Below the pieces are notes generated by a model. The model did no database searches, was not told the DNA's origin, and saw only the letters and a list, made by a program, of their open reading frames with translations. Below, in pieces: positions 26,158 through 34,006 of a stretch of 48,156 nucleotides of DNA. Origin of the DNA: Roseburia sp. (GTDB taxonomy: Bacteria > Bacillota > Clostridia > Lachnospirales > Lachnospiraceae); NCBI GenBank assembly GCA_023667765.1, contig JAMOZS010000015.1, forward strand, positions 1-48,156. The letters run 5' to 3'. The first letter of the stretch is position 1. Each line of letters begins with the position of its first letter. The translations under genes and the position numbers were made by a program.

Positions 26158-26987
26158 TGGCCAGAAAAAAGGAAGAGACTCCGGCGCCGGGAGCGCCTGC
26201 GTGGATGGCTACCTTCAGCGATTTGATGAACTTGCTGTTATGCTTCTTTGTACTCCTTTTTTCGATGTCGTCTATTCAGGAAAGCAAGCTGCAGGAACTG
26301 GTTGCGGCTATGAATCAGAGCTTCAGTGTGTTTGATGCGGGCGCAACGGCCATTGGCGACGGTATATTAATCAGTAACGGCGTCAGTCAGTTAAATGAGC
26401 TGGATAAATACATCAACAGTACGGGAAAGACTGCGGACAGCGACAGGGATGTGCAGGATTTTAAGGAGTTTGAAGGTGCGAGCGACCAGCAGAAGCAGGA
26501 AATTCTGGAAGCCATTGAACAGCAGCAGCTTCAGGACAATGAAGAGCTGGCGGAGCTGATAGAGGAGGCTGTCTCGGAAAATTATCTGGCGGATCAGGTA
26601 GAGGTAAGCTTTTCTTCTCAGTATGTTCAGCTGACGATGAAAGGAGCTTTGCTGTTTGACTCGGGAAGCGCCGAGCTTCGGACAGAATCAGAGGAGGTAC
26701 TGGATAAGGCGGCGTTGATTTTGGAGCGTTACGCAGAAGGAACCATAGAGATAGAGGGACATACCGATAATGTGCCCATAAGCAGCGAACGATATGCCAG
26801 CAATGAGGAGCTGAGCAGCGCAAGAGCGTTGGAGGTGTTCTATTATCTGGTAGAAAATTCCCATCTGGATCCGGTGAATCTAAAGCATGCCGGCATGGGC
26901 GAGAGAGTTCCGGTGGCTGATAATGCCACACCGGAGGGCAGAAGCAAAAACAGAAGAGTGGAAATCAGAATTTATAATCCCTCCTGA
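26157..26987 (+). CDS. motB: Flagellar motor stator protein MotB
   Basis: A 276-residue stator subunit anchored to peptidoglycan. The single N-terminal membrane helix, WMATFSDLMNLLLCFFVLLF, carries the ion-binding aspartate (about D22). A Gln/Glu-rich linker follows, and the C-terminal OmpA-like domain has EIEGHTDNVPISSERYASNE and ARALEVFYYLV with NRRVEIRI at the end. The GTG start is preceded by AGGAGGTGA and shares a base with the motA stop. Ion specificity (H+ or Na+) cannot be settled from sequence alone. Confidence 0.96.
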   Translation: MARKKEETPAPGAPAWMATFSDLMNLLLCFFVLLFSMSSIQESKLQELVAAMNQSFSVFDAGATAIGDGILISNGVSQLNELDKYINSTGKTADSDRDVQDFKEFEGASDQQKQEILEAIEQQQLQDNEELAELIEEAVSENYLADQVEVSFSSQYVQLTMKGALLFDSGSAELRTESEEVLDKAALILERYAEGTIEIEGHTDNVPISSERYASNEELSSARALEVFYYLVENSHLDPVNLKHAGMGERVPVADNATPEGRSKNRRVEIRIYNPS

Positions 26988-27023
26988 CAGGGAAAAGAGA
27001 CAGGGGATTAGAAAGAGGATGAA

Positions 27024-27524
27024 ATGAAAAAGAATTTGCTGACAGTATTAATATTAGCGCTTTTATTGGTCAATATTGTTCTGACCAGCGTGATGATGGT
27101 AAGTGTGATGAGCACAAACAAAAAGACGGCACAGTTGGTGCGAAATATCGCCATGGCATTGGATTTTGAATGGACAGAGCCCGGCGAGGAGGAGAAAAAG
27201 GAGGAGGTTTCGCTGGCGGATACGGAGGTTTACAACCTGACGGATTCCATGACGATTCCTCTGTCAGACGGCGGCTATATGATATGCAATGCTTCTCTTT
27301 CCATGAATAAGAAGCATAAAGAGTACAAGAAGTATAAAGACAGTATGGCGGATATGGAGAGTCTGATTAAGGACGAAATTAATACAGTTGTGGCCCAGCG
27401 CACGGAGAATCAGTGCAGAAACGACTTAGAGGGTTTGAAAGCAGAAATTTTGGAAGCCATTCAAAAACTGTTTGATTCAGATTTTATATATAATGTGGCT
27501 ATCATGGATATTAAGTTCGGATGA
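27024..27524 (+). CDS. fliL: Flagellar basal body-associated protein FliL
   Basis: A 166-residue single-pass membrane protein that surrounds and stabilises the stators. It has an N-terminal membrane segment LLTVLILALLLVNIVLTSVM, an acidic linker (EWTEPGEEEKKEEVSLADTE), and a C-terminal domain with CNASLSMNKKHKEYKK and the ending IYNVAIMDIKFG. Between motB and fliM, as expected. The family is divergent, so the call rests on both sequence pattern and position. Confidence 0.88.
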   Translation: MKKNLLTVLILALLLVNIVLTSVMMVSVMSTNKKTAQLVRNIAMALDFEWTEPGEEEKKEEVSLADTEVYNLTDSMTIPLSDGGYMICNASLSMNKKHKEYKKYKDSMADMESLIKDEINTVVAQRTENQCRNDLEGLKAEILEAIQKLFDSDFIYNVAIMDIKFG

Positions 27525-27559
27525 TAGGTCATAAAACCAGAAACAGGAGGTGAGAATTT

Positions 27560-28540
27560 GTGGGCGAGGTTCTTTCGCAGAACGAGATAGATAATCTGCT
27601 TGCGGCGCTGTCTGCCGGTGAACTGGATGTGGAACAGATGCAGGAGGAAGATGATAAGCGGGTTAGGGACTATAATTTCAGCCGACCTACAAAATTCTCT
27701 AAAGAACACTTAAGGACATTGGAAATCATCTTTGAGCATTACGGCAGATTGGTATCTACGAATTTGCCGGTATATTTAAGGAAGAATGTCCAGGTAGCGG
27801 TGGCCAGTTCAGAGACAGTTACCTTTAGCGAATTTACGAATGCATTATCGAATCCGAGTATTTTGGGAATTGTGAATTTCTCGCCATTGAACGGTTCCAT
27901 TATTATAGACATGGCGACCAATTTGGGTTATGCGATTTTAGACAGAATGCTGGGAGGAAACGGAACACCACTGGAAAAAACCAGAGATTTCTCCGAGATA
28001 GAAATGACGATTCTTCAGAAGGTGATGGTTATGATGACTCAATTACTGAGAGAGCCCTGGAAGAATGTTATTGATATATCGCCCCTGCTGAGCAGATTGG
28101 AAACCAATCCGCAGTTTGCGCAGGTGATTGCCCCGAGTGATATGATAGCGATTGTAACGCTGGATATGAAGATAGGGGAAGTAGAAGGCTTTATGAATGT
28201 ATGTCTTCCGTTTTTCACATTGGAGGACGTCATGGATAAGTTAAATACGAAGTACTGGTTCTCCACAATGCAGCAGAACAAGGATGAGAATTATGAAGCC
28301 TATATCGAGGCTCTGATAAGGAAGGTTGATGTCCCGGTAAGAGCCGTGTTGGGAAGCAGCGCGATATCCGTAGCCGATTTTATGAATCTGCAGGTGGGAG
28401 ACTGCATCCGGTTGGATGCTAAAGTGGAGGATGATATGGAAATTTATGTAGGTAATTTGAAAAAATTCAAAGCTTTGCCCGGCGCCAATAAGGATATGTA
28501 TGCAGTCCGAATCACATCGGTGCTTAGGGAGGAGGATTAA
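27560..28540 (+). CDS. fliM: Flagellar motor switch protein FliM
   Basis: A 326-residue C-ring protein. It starts at GTG with AGGAGGTG (27545-27552) upstream. The N-terminal peptide GEVLSQNEIDNLLAAL is the CheY-phosphate-binding motif. The middle CheC-like domain holds LGYAILDRMLGGNG, and the C-terminal SpoA domain holds ISVADFMNLQVGDCIRLDAK. Full length. It is followed, after 2 bp, by fliY. Confidence 0.97.
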   Translation: MGEVLSQNEIDNLLAALSAGELDVEQMQEEDDKRVRDYNFSRPTKFSKEHLRTLEIIFEHYGRLVSTNLPVYLRKNVQVAVASSETVTFSEFTNALSNPSILGIVNFSPLNGSIIIDMATNLGYAILDRMLGGNGTPLEKTRDFSEIEMTILQKVMVMMTQLLREPWKNVIDISPLLSRLETNPQFAQVIAPSDMIAIVTLDMKIGEVEGFMNVCLPFFTLEDVMDKLNTKYWFSTMQQNKDENYEAYIEALIRKVDVPVRAVLGSSAISVADFMNLQVGDCIRLDAKVEDDMEIYVGNLKKFKALPGANKDMYAVRITSVLREED

Positions 28541-28542
28541 TT

Positions 28543-29985
28543 ATGGACGGAGGAATGCTGTCTCAGGATGAAATAAACGCATTGCTGAGTAATATGGATG
28601 TACCGAGCGACGGGGGCTCGGATGCGGCGGCTGAGATACCGCCGGAGGAGGCAAACGGGGGATCTGCAGCAGGCGAAACCCCGAATGGAGAAGCTCTGGA
28701 GAATTTCCTGACGGATGTGGAAAAGGATGCGATAGGAGAGGTGGCCAATATCAGCATGGGTTCTTCGGCCACAACACTTTATTCTCTGGTAAACAGAAAG
28801 GTGTATATAACGACTCCGGTAGTAACGCTTGTCAAATGGAGCGATTTGATTAAGCAATATGAAAGGCCCTGTGTCTTTATCCAAATCAAATATACCCAGG
28901 GACTGGACGGAACCAATATTCTGGTACTGAAGGAACATGACGTTAAGGTCATTACGGATTTAATGATGGGCGGCGACGGCACCAATACGGAGGGCGAGCT
29001 GGGCGAGCTTCATCTAAGCGCTATATCGGAGGCCATGAATCAGATGATGGGAGCGGCGGCAACATCGCTTTCCACGATGCTGAAGAAGATGATTGACATC
29101 AGTCCTCCCGATTCTTCGCTTCTTGATTTGCAGGAGTATCAGTCGGGGGAGCAGATTTCTGCTTTTCTGGGAGGCACCTTTGTAAGAATTTCCTTCCGAA
29201 TGCAGATTGACGATTTGGTGGACAGTTCCATTATGCAGCTCTATCCCGTTGACTTTTCCAAGCAGCTGGTGGAAACCTTTATCAATACCCAGATGGGGGA
29301 TATAGAGGAGAATGCTCCGGCCGAGCCCACCGGCGCAGGAAATTCGGGAGACAGTCCGGCAGCCGGTATGAGTGGAAATACTCAGGATATGAATCAGGGT
29401 ATGGGCGCCATGAACGGCATGGGAATGAATCCCATGGGTGGCATGGACATGAGCCAGAATATGAACGGCATGGGAATGAATCCCATGGGCGGCATGGACA
29501 TGAGCCAGAATATGAACGGCATGGGAATGAATCCCATGATGGGTATGAACCCGATGGGCATGAACGGCATGGGAATGAATCCTATGATGGGCATGAACCC
29601 GATGATGGGTATGAATGGTATGGGAATGAACCCTATGGGCGGCGGTATGATTATGAACCCTATGGGGGCTCCCCAGATGAACATGCAGAATGTGAATGTA
29701 CAGCCTGCGCAGTTCCAGAATTTTTCGGAAAATGTCAGTTCGATACCGGGACAGGAAAATATCGGCCTGATAATGGATGTACCCCTGGAGGTAACCGTCG
29801 AACTGGGGCGAACCGCAAAAAATATTTCCGATATACTTAACTTTGCACCGGGTACGATTATAGAGCTTGACCGTATCGCAGGTGAACCGATAGATGTTTT
29901 GGTGAACGGTAAATTTGTAGCCAAGGGCGAGGTTGTAGTAATAGAGGAAAGCTTTGGCGTCAGGGTAACAGAAATTATCAAGTAA
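28543..29985 (+). CDS. fliY: Flagellar motor switch phosphatase FliY with Met-rich linker
   Basis: A 480-residue C-ring protein that combines a CheC-like CheY-P phosphatase with a FliN-like domain. The N-terminal GGMLSQDEINALLSNM repeats the CheY-binding motif of FliM. The CheC-like domain (about 55-250) keeps both active-site helices, DAIGEVANISMGSSA and SEAMNQMMGAAATSL, each with its Glu and Asn. The C-terminal SpoA/FliN domain begins at about 405 (MDVPLEVTVELGRTAKNISD). Between them, residues ~270-385 form a Met/Gly/Asn-rich linker with five copies of MNGMGMNPM. The family is usually about 380-400 residues, so this linker explains the extra length. Confidence 0.96.
   Translation: MDGGMLSQDEINALLSNMDVPSDGGSDAAAEIPPEEANGGSAAGETPNGEALENFLTDVEKDAIGEVANISMGSSATTLYSLVNRKVYITTPVVTLVKWSDLIKQYERPCVFIQIKYTQGLDGTNILVLKEHDVKVITDLMMGGDGTNTEGELGELHLSAISEAMNQMMGAAATSLSTMLKKMIDISPPDSSLLDLQEYQSGEQISAFLGGTFVRISFRMQIDDLVDSSIMQLYPVDFSKQLVETFINTQMGDIEENAPAEPTGAGNSGDSPAAGMSGNTQDMNQGMGAMNGMGMNPMGGMDMSQNMNGMGMNPMGGMDMSQNMNGMGMNPMMGMNPMGMNGMGMNPMMGMNPMMGMNGMGMNPMGGGMIMNPMGAPQMNMQNVNVQPAQFQNFSENVSSIPGQENIGLIMDVPLEVTVELGRTAKNISDILNFAPGTIIELDRIAGEPIDVLVNGKFVAKGEVVVIEESFGVRVTEIIK
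29410..29640 (+). repeat. In-frame tandem repeat encoding MNGMGMNPM units in FliY
   Basis: Five repeats start at 29410, 29461, 29512, 29560 and 29611, spaced 51, 51, 48 and 51 bp. Each encodes MNGMGMNPM followed by a variable spacer (GGMDMSQN twice, then MGMNPMG, MGMNPMMG, GGG). All spacings are multiples of three, so the frame is kept. The first two units are nearly identical in DNA, pointing to recent duplication or slippage. The array lies wholly inside the FliY linker. Confidence 0.9.
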
Positions 29986-30035
29986 TGACAAAAAAACAAA
30001 AATGTTGCCGGTAAGGCAGGATGGAGGACGAATAA

Positions 30036-30398
30036 ATGGCAAAAAATATTTTAATCTGTGACGATGCGGCTTTTATGAGAATGATGATTAAGGACATTTT
30101 AACCAAGAACGGGTACAATGTAGCCGGCGAGGCCGAGAATGGCCTGAAGGCCATTGAAAAATTCAAAGAGGTTAATCCTGATTTGGTGCTTATGGATATC
30201 ACAATGCCGGAGATGGACGGTATTCAGGCTCTCAAGGAGATTAAGAAGGTGGATGGCGGCGCATTGGTTATTATGTGTTCTGCAATGGGTCAGCAGGCAA
30301 TGGTAATTGAGTCCATACAGGCAGGCGCCAAGGATTTCATCGTAAAGCCTTTCCAGCCGGATCGCGTAATTGAGGCAGTAAAGAAGGTAGTCGGTTAA
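30036..30398 (+). CDS. cheY: Chemotaxis response regulator CheY
   Basis: A 120-residue single-domain receiver. The acidic pocket D9-D10, phosphoacceptor D54 (LVLMDITMPEMDG), and conserved Lys in AKDFIVKPF are all present. When phosphorylated by CheA it binds FliM and FliY at the switch. Its place right after fliY is the Bacillus/Clostridium arrangement. The stop shares a base with the next ATG. Confidence 0.97.
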   Translation: MAKNILICDDAAFMRMMIKDILTKNGYNVAGEAENGLKAIEKFKEVNPDLVLMDITMPEMDGIQALKEIKKVDGGALVIMCSAMGQQAMVIESIQAGAKDFIVKPFQPDRVIEAVKKVVG

Positions 30399-30781
30399 TG
30401 GCGGTCCTGTTAATGGGAAAAGCAAACAGTTATGCTCAATTTATAACTGTTTTGGTGGTTTTTGTCCTGGTGCTGGGAGCTACTGCACTTACTACGAAGT
30501 GGATTGCAAAATATCAGAAGCAGCAGGGAGTGAATGGCAACATTGAGCTGTTGGATGCCGCACGTCTGGGAAATAACAAGTATCTGCAGATTGTGCGGGT
30601 GGGAGAGACCTATATGGTGCTGGCGGTCTGCAAGGATACGGTTACCATGCTCGGTGAGGTTTCAGCCGAACAGCTCAGGGAAGGCCCCACGCAGCAGAAG
30701 CCGGATTTTAAGAAGCTTTTGGAACTGGCTGCGAAGAAGAATCCGGGGGCCGGTGACGGACTGAAGGAAAAAGATACATGA
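30398..30781 (+). CDS. fliO: Flagellar biosynthetic protein FliO/FliZ
   Basis: A 127-residue protein with one membrane helix near the N-terminus (QFITVLVVFVLVLGATALTT) and a small cytoplasmic domain (NIELLDAARLGNNKYLQIVR, then GETYMVLAV), the FliO pattern. FliO helps assemble the FliP ring of the export gate. It starts in the cheY stop (TAATG) and overlaps fliP by 4 bp (ATGA). A second ATG at 30413 is possible. Called fliZ in B. subtilis. Confidence 0.85.
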   Translation: MAVLLMGKANSYAQFITVLVVFVLVLGATALTTKWIAKYQKQQGVNGNIELLDAARLGNNKYLQIVRVGETYMVLAVCKDTVTMLGEVSAEQLREGPTQQKPDFKKLLELAAKKNPGAGDGLKEKDT

Positions 30782-31638
30782 AAAAGAAATGCTTATCTGT
30801 AAGACAATTATGTATGATATGCCTGCTGGTTACGGTAGGCATATTGTGTATTTTACCGCCTAAAATGGTAAAAGCTTCCGAAAGGCATCTTACGGGAGAA
30901 CAGGAGGAATCCACGGTTATCAATCCTCCGGGCACCGCAATGACTCATGAGGATATGAATCAGCTCAATACGGCTAATACGGTGACCCTTACTTATAATG
31001 AGGGAAACGGGCAGTTAAACGGCAACCTCAGAATACTTCTTACGCTGACCATGATATCGCTTCTGCCGATATTGGTCATTATGATGACGTCCTTTACGAG
31101 GACTATTATTGTATTACATTTCACCAGGGCAGCTCTGAATACGCAGACGGCGCCTCCTAATCAGATTTTAGTCGGCCTGGCTTTAATCCTGACCTTTTTT
31201 ATTATGGAGCCTACGTTTACGCAGGTGTATGAGGAGGCTATTGTTCCTTTTGAGGAGGGCCAGATTGAGCAGGATGAGGCGATTGAGCGGGGAATGGAGC
31301 CCTTGAGGGAATTTATGTATCCCCAGACCCAGCTTAAGGATGTGGAACTGTTTATGGATATTGCGGGCAGGGAATGGGATGGAAATATTACAACAATTCC
31401 CAATTCCGTATTGATTCCCAGTTTTATGATTAGTGAGCTGCGGATAGCGTTCTGGATGGGGTTTATGATTTATATTCCGTTTATCGTAGTGGATATGGTA
31501 GTGGCTTCTACTCTGATGAGTATGGGTATGATGATGCTGCCGCCCACAACGATTTCCATGCCCTTTAAGATTCTGCTCTTTGTGGTGGCTGACGGATGGG
31601 CGTTGATTATCGGAAACCTGGTGCAGACCTTTTACTAA
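30778..31638 (+). CDS. fliP: Flagellar export gate protein FliP
   Basis: A 286-residue integral membrane subunit of the export channel. The N-terminus looks like a cleavable signal (KKK, then hydrophobic LCMICLLVTVGILCIL), as FliP uniquely has. Four membrane helices follow, with the signatures MTSFTRTIIVLHFTRAALNT, GLALILTFFIM and FMIYIPFIVVDMVVASTLMS, and the final LPFKILLF-like stretch (SMPFKILLFVVADGW). Its stop codon is the first base pair of the hairpin of a dispersed repeat. Confidence 0.97.
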   Translation: MKKKCLSVRQLCMICLLVTVGILCILPPKMVKASERHLTGEQEESTVINPPGTAMTHEDMNQLNTANTVTLTYNEGNGQLNGNLRILLTLTMISLLPILVIMMTSFTRTIIVLHFTRAALNTQTAPPNQILVGLALILTFFIMEPTFTQVYEEAIVPFEEGQIEQDEAIERGMEPLREFMYPQTQLKDVELFMDIAGREWDGNITTIPNSVLIPSFMISELRIAFWMGFMIYIPFIVVDMVVASTLMSMGMMMLPPTTISMPFKILLFVVADGWALIIGNLVQTFY

Positions 31639-31733
31639 GGAAGCACTGATTAAATCAGCGCTTCCTTAGAGCCTCCGACGGATGCGCACGGATTTGCAGG
31701 GGAATTTGCCGCTTTGCGGCGCAAATCCGGCGC
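31637..31733. repeat. Dispersed structured repeat, copy 2, inside the operon
   Basis: It begins at the fliP stop codon. AAGGAAGC (31637-31644) pairs with GCTTCCTT (31660-31667). After one A-C mismatch the stem continues with CTGAT (31646-31650) and ATCAG (31654-31658). The core at 31662-31733 matches the copy at 3210-3281 at 64 of 72 bases. Inside the core, CGGATTTGC pairs perfectly with GCAAATCCG. The fliP-fliQ gap of 153 bp is large for this operon and is mostly this element. Confidence 0.8.
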
Positions 31734-31791
31734 AGTAACGGAGCAATACATTGTATGATGCGCAGAGAACGGCGCGGGAATGAGGTTCATT

Positions 31792-32064
31792 ATGACGATA
31801 GATGCAGTTACAGAGATTGCAAGTCAGGCATTGTTCCTGATTATTAAGGTGGCGATTCCGGTATTGCTGGTGTCTCTGGTTATCGGTTTGGTGGTCAGTA
31901 TTTTCCAGACGGTGACTTCCATTCAGGAGCAGACGCTGACTTTTGTACCTAAAATTATCGGGGTTTTTCTGGCGTTGATGATTTTGGGCGGCTGGATGAT
32001 GCAGTGTATGGCGGATTTTACCACGCAGTTATGGTCCAGCTTTAGCGTGTATGTACACAAGTAG
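31792..32064 (+). CDS. fliQ: Flagellar export gate protein FliQ
   Basis: A 90-residue protein with two membrane helices (VAIPVLLVSLVIGLVVSIFQ and FLALMILGGWMM) and the FliQ signature TSIQEQTLTFVPKI. The start at 31792 gives the family length. An in-frame ATG at 31780 would overlap the ribosome binding site TGAGGT (31781-31786). The leader just before it resembles those of fliE and the swrB-like gene. fliR follows after 13 bp. Confidence 0.95.
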   Translation: MTIDAVTEIASQALFLIIKVAIPVLLVSLVIGLVVSIFQTVTSIQEQTLTFVPKIIGVFLALMILGGWMMQCMADFTTQLWSSFSVYVHK

Positions 32065-32077
32065 CAGGAGTCCCTAC

Positions 32078-32860
32078 ATGATTCAGTATTCTTTTTCCAT
32101 TTATGATTTAGAATATTTTTTGTTGATTTTGACCAGAGTGTCCTGTTTCGTGTTTATTGCTCCCTTTTTTAGTCTGCGTAATACGCCTAACAGAGTCAGG
32201 GTTGCCATCAGTGTATTTACCTCGGTATTGCTGTATGAAACGCTTACGCCGGCTGTGGCGGTGGAATATGATACGGTTATGGGATATGCTCTGATTGTGA
32301 TAAAGGAAGCTTTGACCGGCCTGATAATCGGATTTGGAACCAATATTTGTACGGCGATTGTCAATTTTGCCGGTTCCATCGCCGATATGGAAACCGGACT
32401 TTCCATGGTTACGCTGATGGATCCGACCACCAGAGAAAGTACCAGTATCACGGGTGTTTTTTATCAGTATGTGGTGATGCTTATGCTGATTGCAAGCGGT
32501 ATGTACCGATATCTATTCGGGGCCCTGGCGGACACCTTTACTCTGATTCCCATAAACGGGGCTGTTTTTCGGGCGGACTCCCTTCTGCAATCTATGGTTA
32601 CGTTTTTGGGAGATTACATTCTGATTGGTTTTCGCATTGTTTTGCCGATATTTTGTGTGATATTGTTGTTGAATGCTATTTTGGGAGTGCTGGCAAAGGT
32701 TTCGCCGCAGATGAATATGTTTGCGGTAGGTATGCAGCTGAAAGTTATGACAGGTTTGTCGGTTCTCTTTTTGTCTGCGAGAATGCTGCCGGGAGCTGCG
32801 GATTTTATTTTTCAGGAGATGAAGCAGATGATAGAGTCCTTTGTGGGAGGCATGATGTGA
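32078..32860 (+). CDS. fliR: Flagellar export gate protein FliR
   Basis: A 260-residue membrane protein of the export gate. It has several membrane helices, starting with FLLILTRVSCFVFIAPFF, and the family block IGFGTNICTAIVNFAGSIAD. Start 32078 is set by GCAGGAG (32064-32070), and an earlier ATG at 32051 would lie inside fliQ. It overlaps the flhB GTG by 4 bp. Confidence 0.95.
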   Translation: MIQYSFSIYDLEYFLLILTRVSCFVFIAPFFSLRNTPNRVRVAISVFTSVLLYETLTPAVAVEYDTVMGYALIVIKEALTGLIIGFGTNICTAIVNFAGSIADMETGLSMVTLMDPTTRESTSITGVFYQYVVMLMLIASGMYRYLFGALADTFTLIPINGAVFRADSLLQSMVTFLGDYILIGFRIVLPIFCVILLLNAILGVLAKVSPQMNMFAVGMQLKVMTGLSVLFLSARMLPGAADFIFQEMKQMIESFVGGMM

Positions 32861-33969
32861 TAGTAAGTTATAAGCTGCAGTTTTTTGCCAAAGAGGGTAT
32901 GGGAGGCGAAAGGACAGAGCCTGCCACCCAGAAAAAATTGGATGACGCCCGCAAGGAGGGACAGGTAGCCAAGAGCCGTGAAATTGCCAATGGCATGGGA
33001 CTGCTTGCTTTGTTTTTGATATTAAAGCTGTGGGTGGGAAATATGGCCACGCAGCTGTTGGAGTCCTTCGGCGCTATCTATAATCATATTCCTGAGGTGG
33101 CTACCTTCTGGCACGGTTTTATGCCGGAGAATGATACGATGCTTATCTTTCGGGATATGCTGCTGCAGGTGGCGACGATTATTGCGCCGGTGCTGCTCAT
33201 CGGCCTGCTGGTGGCTTTTGTGTGCGATGTGGCTCAGGTGGGATGGAAGCCTACGGCGAAGCCCATGATGCCCAAGTTTAATAAATTGAGTCCCATATCC
33301 GGGTTTAAGAAGATTATATCAATCAATTCACTGGTGGAGTTAATCAAGTCTCTATTAAAGATTGGCCTTATCGTATTTATATGTTATACTTATCTGAAGG
33401 ATAAGTGGAAGCTTTTGTATCTGCTGTATGATATGCCGCTGCTGCAGGCGTTGCAGCTGACGGCGGAGACAGTGACCGATTTGGGCATCCGTGTGGCCAT
33501 GGTCTATATGGTTATTGCTCTGGCGGATTTGGTCTATCAGAGAGTGAAGTTCAGTATGGACATGAGGATGAGCAAGCAGGAGATTAAGGAAGAATACAAG
33601 CAGTCGGAAGGAGACCCTCAGATAAAAGGAAAAATACGGCAGAAGATGAGGGAGGTTTCCCAGCGACGTATGATGCAGAGCCTTCCCCAGGCCGATGTGG
33701 TTATTACGAATCCTACTCATTATGCGGTGGCCGTCAAATATGACCCTGAGGTGGCGGATGCCCCGTTAGTGATTGCCAAGGGTGAGGATTATCTGGCGGC
33801 AAAGATTAAAGAGATTGCAAAGGAAAACAATATAGAGATTGTAGAGAACAAGCCGCTGGCCCGTATGCTTTATGCCAATGTGGACGTGGGAGCGGCAGTA
33901 CCGCCGGAGCTTTATCAGGCGGTGGCCGAGGTACTGGCTTTTGTATACCATTTACAGGGGAAAATATAA
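32857..33969 (+). CDS. flhB: Flagellar export apparatus switch protein FlhB
   Basis: A 370-residue protein that switches export specificity by self-cleavage. The open frame extends back to 32347 inside fliR, but the real start is GTG at 32857. GGGAGG lies 6 nt upstream, and the protein then begins IVSYKLQFFAKEG, followed by GGERTEPATQKKLDDARKEG as in the family. Four membrane helices precede the cytoplasmic domain with the autocleavage site NPTH (N at about 285). It works with FliK, FlhA and the FliPQR gate encoded around it. Confidence 0.95.
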   Translation: MIVSYKLQFFAKEGMGGERTEPATQKKLDDARKEGQVAKSREIANGMGLLALFLILKLWVGNMATQLLESFGAIYNHIPEVATFWHGFMPENDTMLIFRDMLLQVATIIAPVLLIGLLVAFVCDVAQVGWKPTAKPMMPKFNKLSPISGFKKIISINSLVELIKSLLKIGLIVFICYTYLKDKWKLLYLLYDMPLLQALQLTAETVTDLGIRVAMVYMVIALADLVYQRVKFSMDMRMSKQEIKEEYKQSEGDPQIKGKIRQKMREVSQRRMMQSLPQADVVITNPTHYAVAVKYDPEVADAPLVIAKGEDYLAAKIKEIAKENNIEIVENKPLARMLYANVDVGAAVPPELYQAVAEVLAFVYHLQGKI

Positions 33970-34006
33970 GGAATAAGTTGATTATACAGGAACAAGAGGT
34001 AAGGAC

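Noticed and set aside
29014..30042. 342-codon open frame on the - strand, rich in His and Val, opposite fliY
   Set aside because: It is the complement of the Met/Asn/Gly repeat codons of FliY; the repeats read as His-rich in the other frame. No ribosome binding site, and the + strand protein is clearly real.
32347..32856. A 170-codon N-terminal extension of flhB
   Set aside because: It overlaps conserved fliR sequence and gives Cys/Gly/His-rich residues unlike FlhB. The GTG at 32857 has a strong GGGAGG site and yields the family N-terminus.
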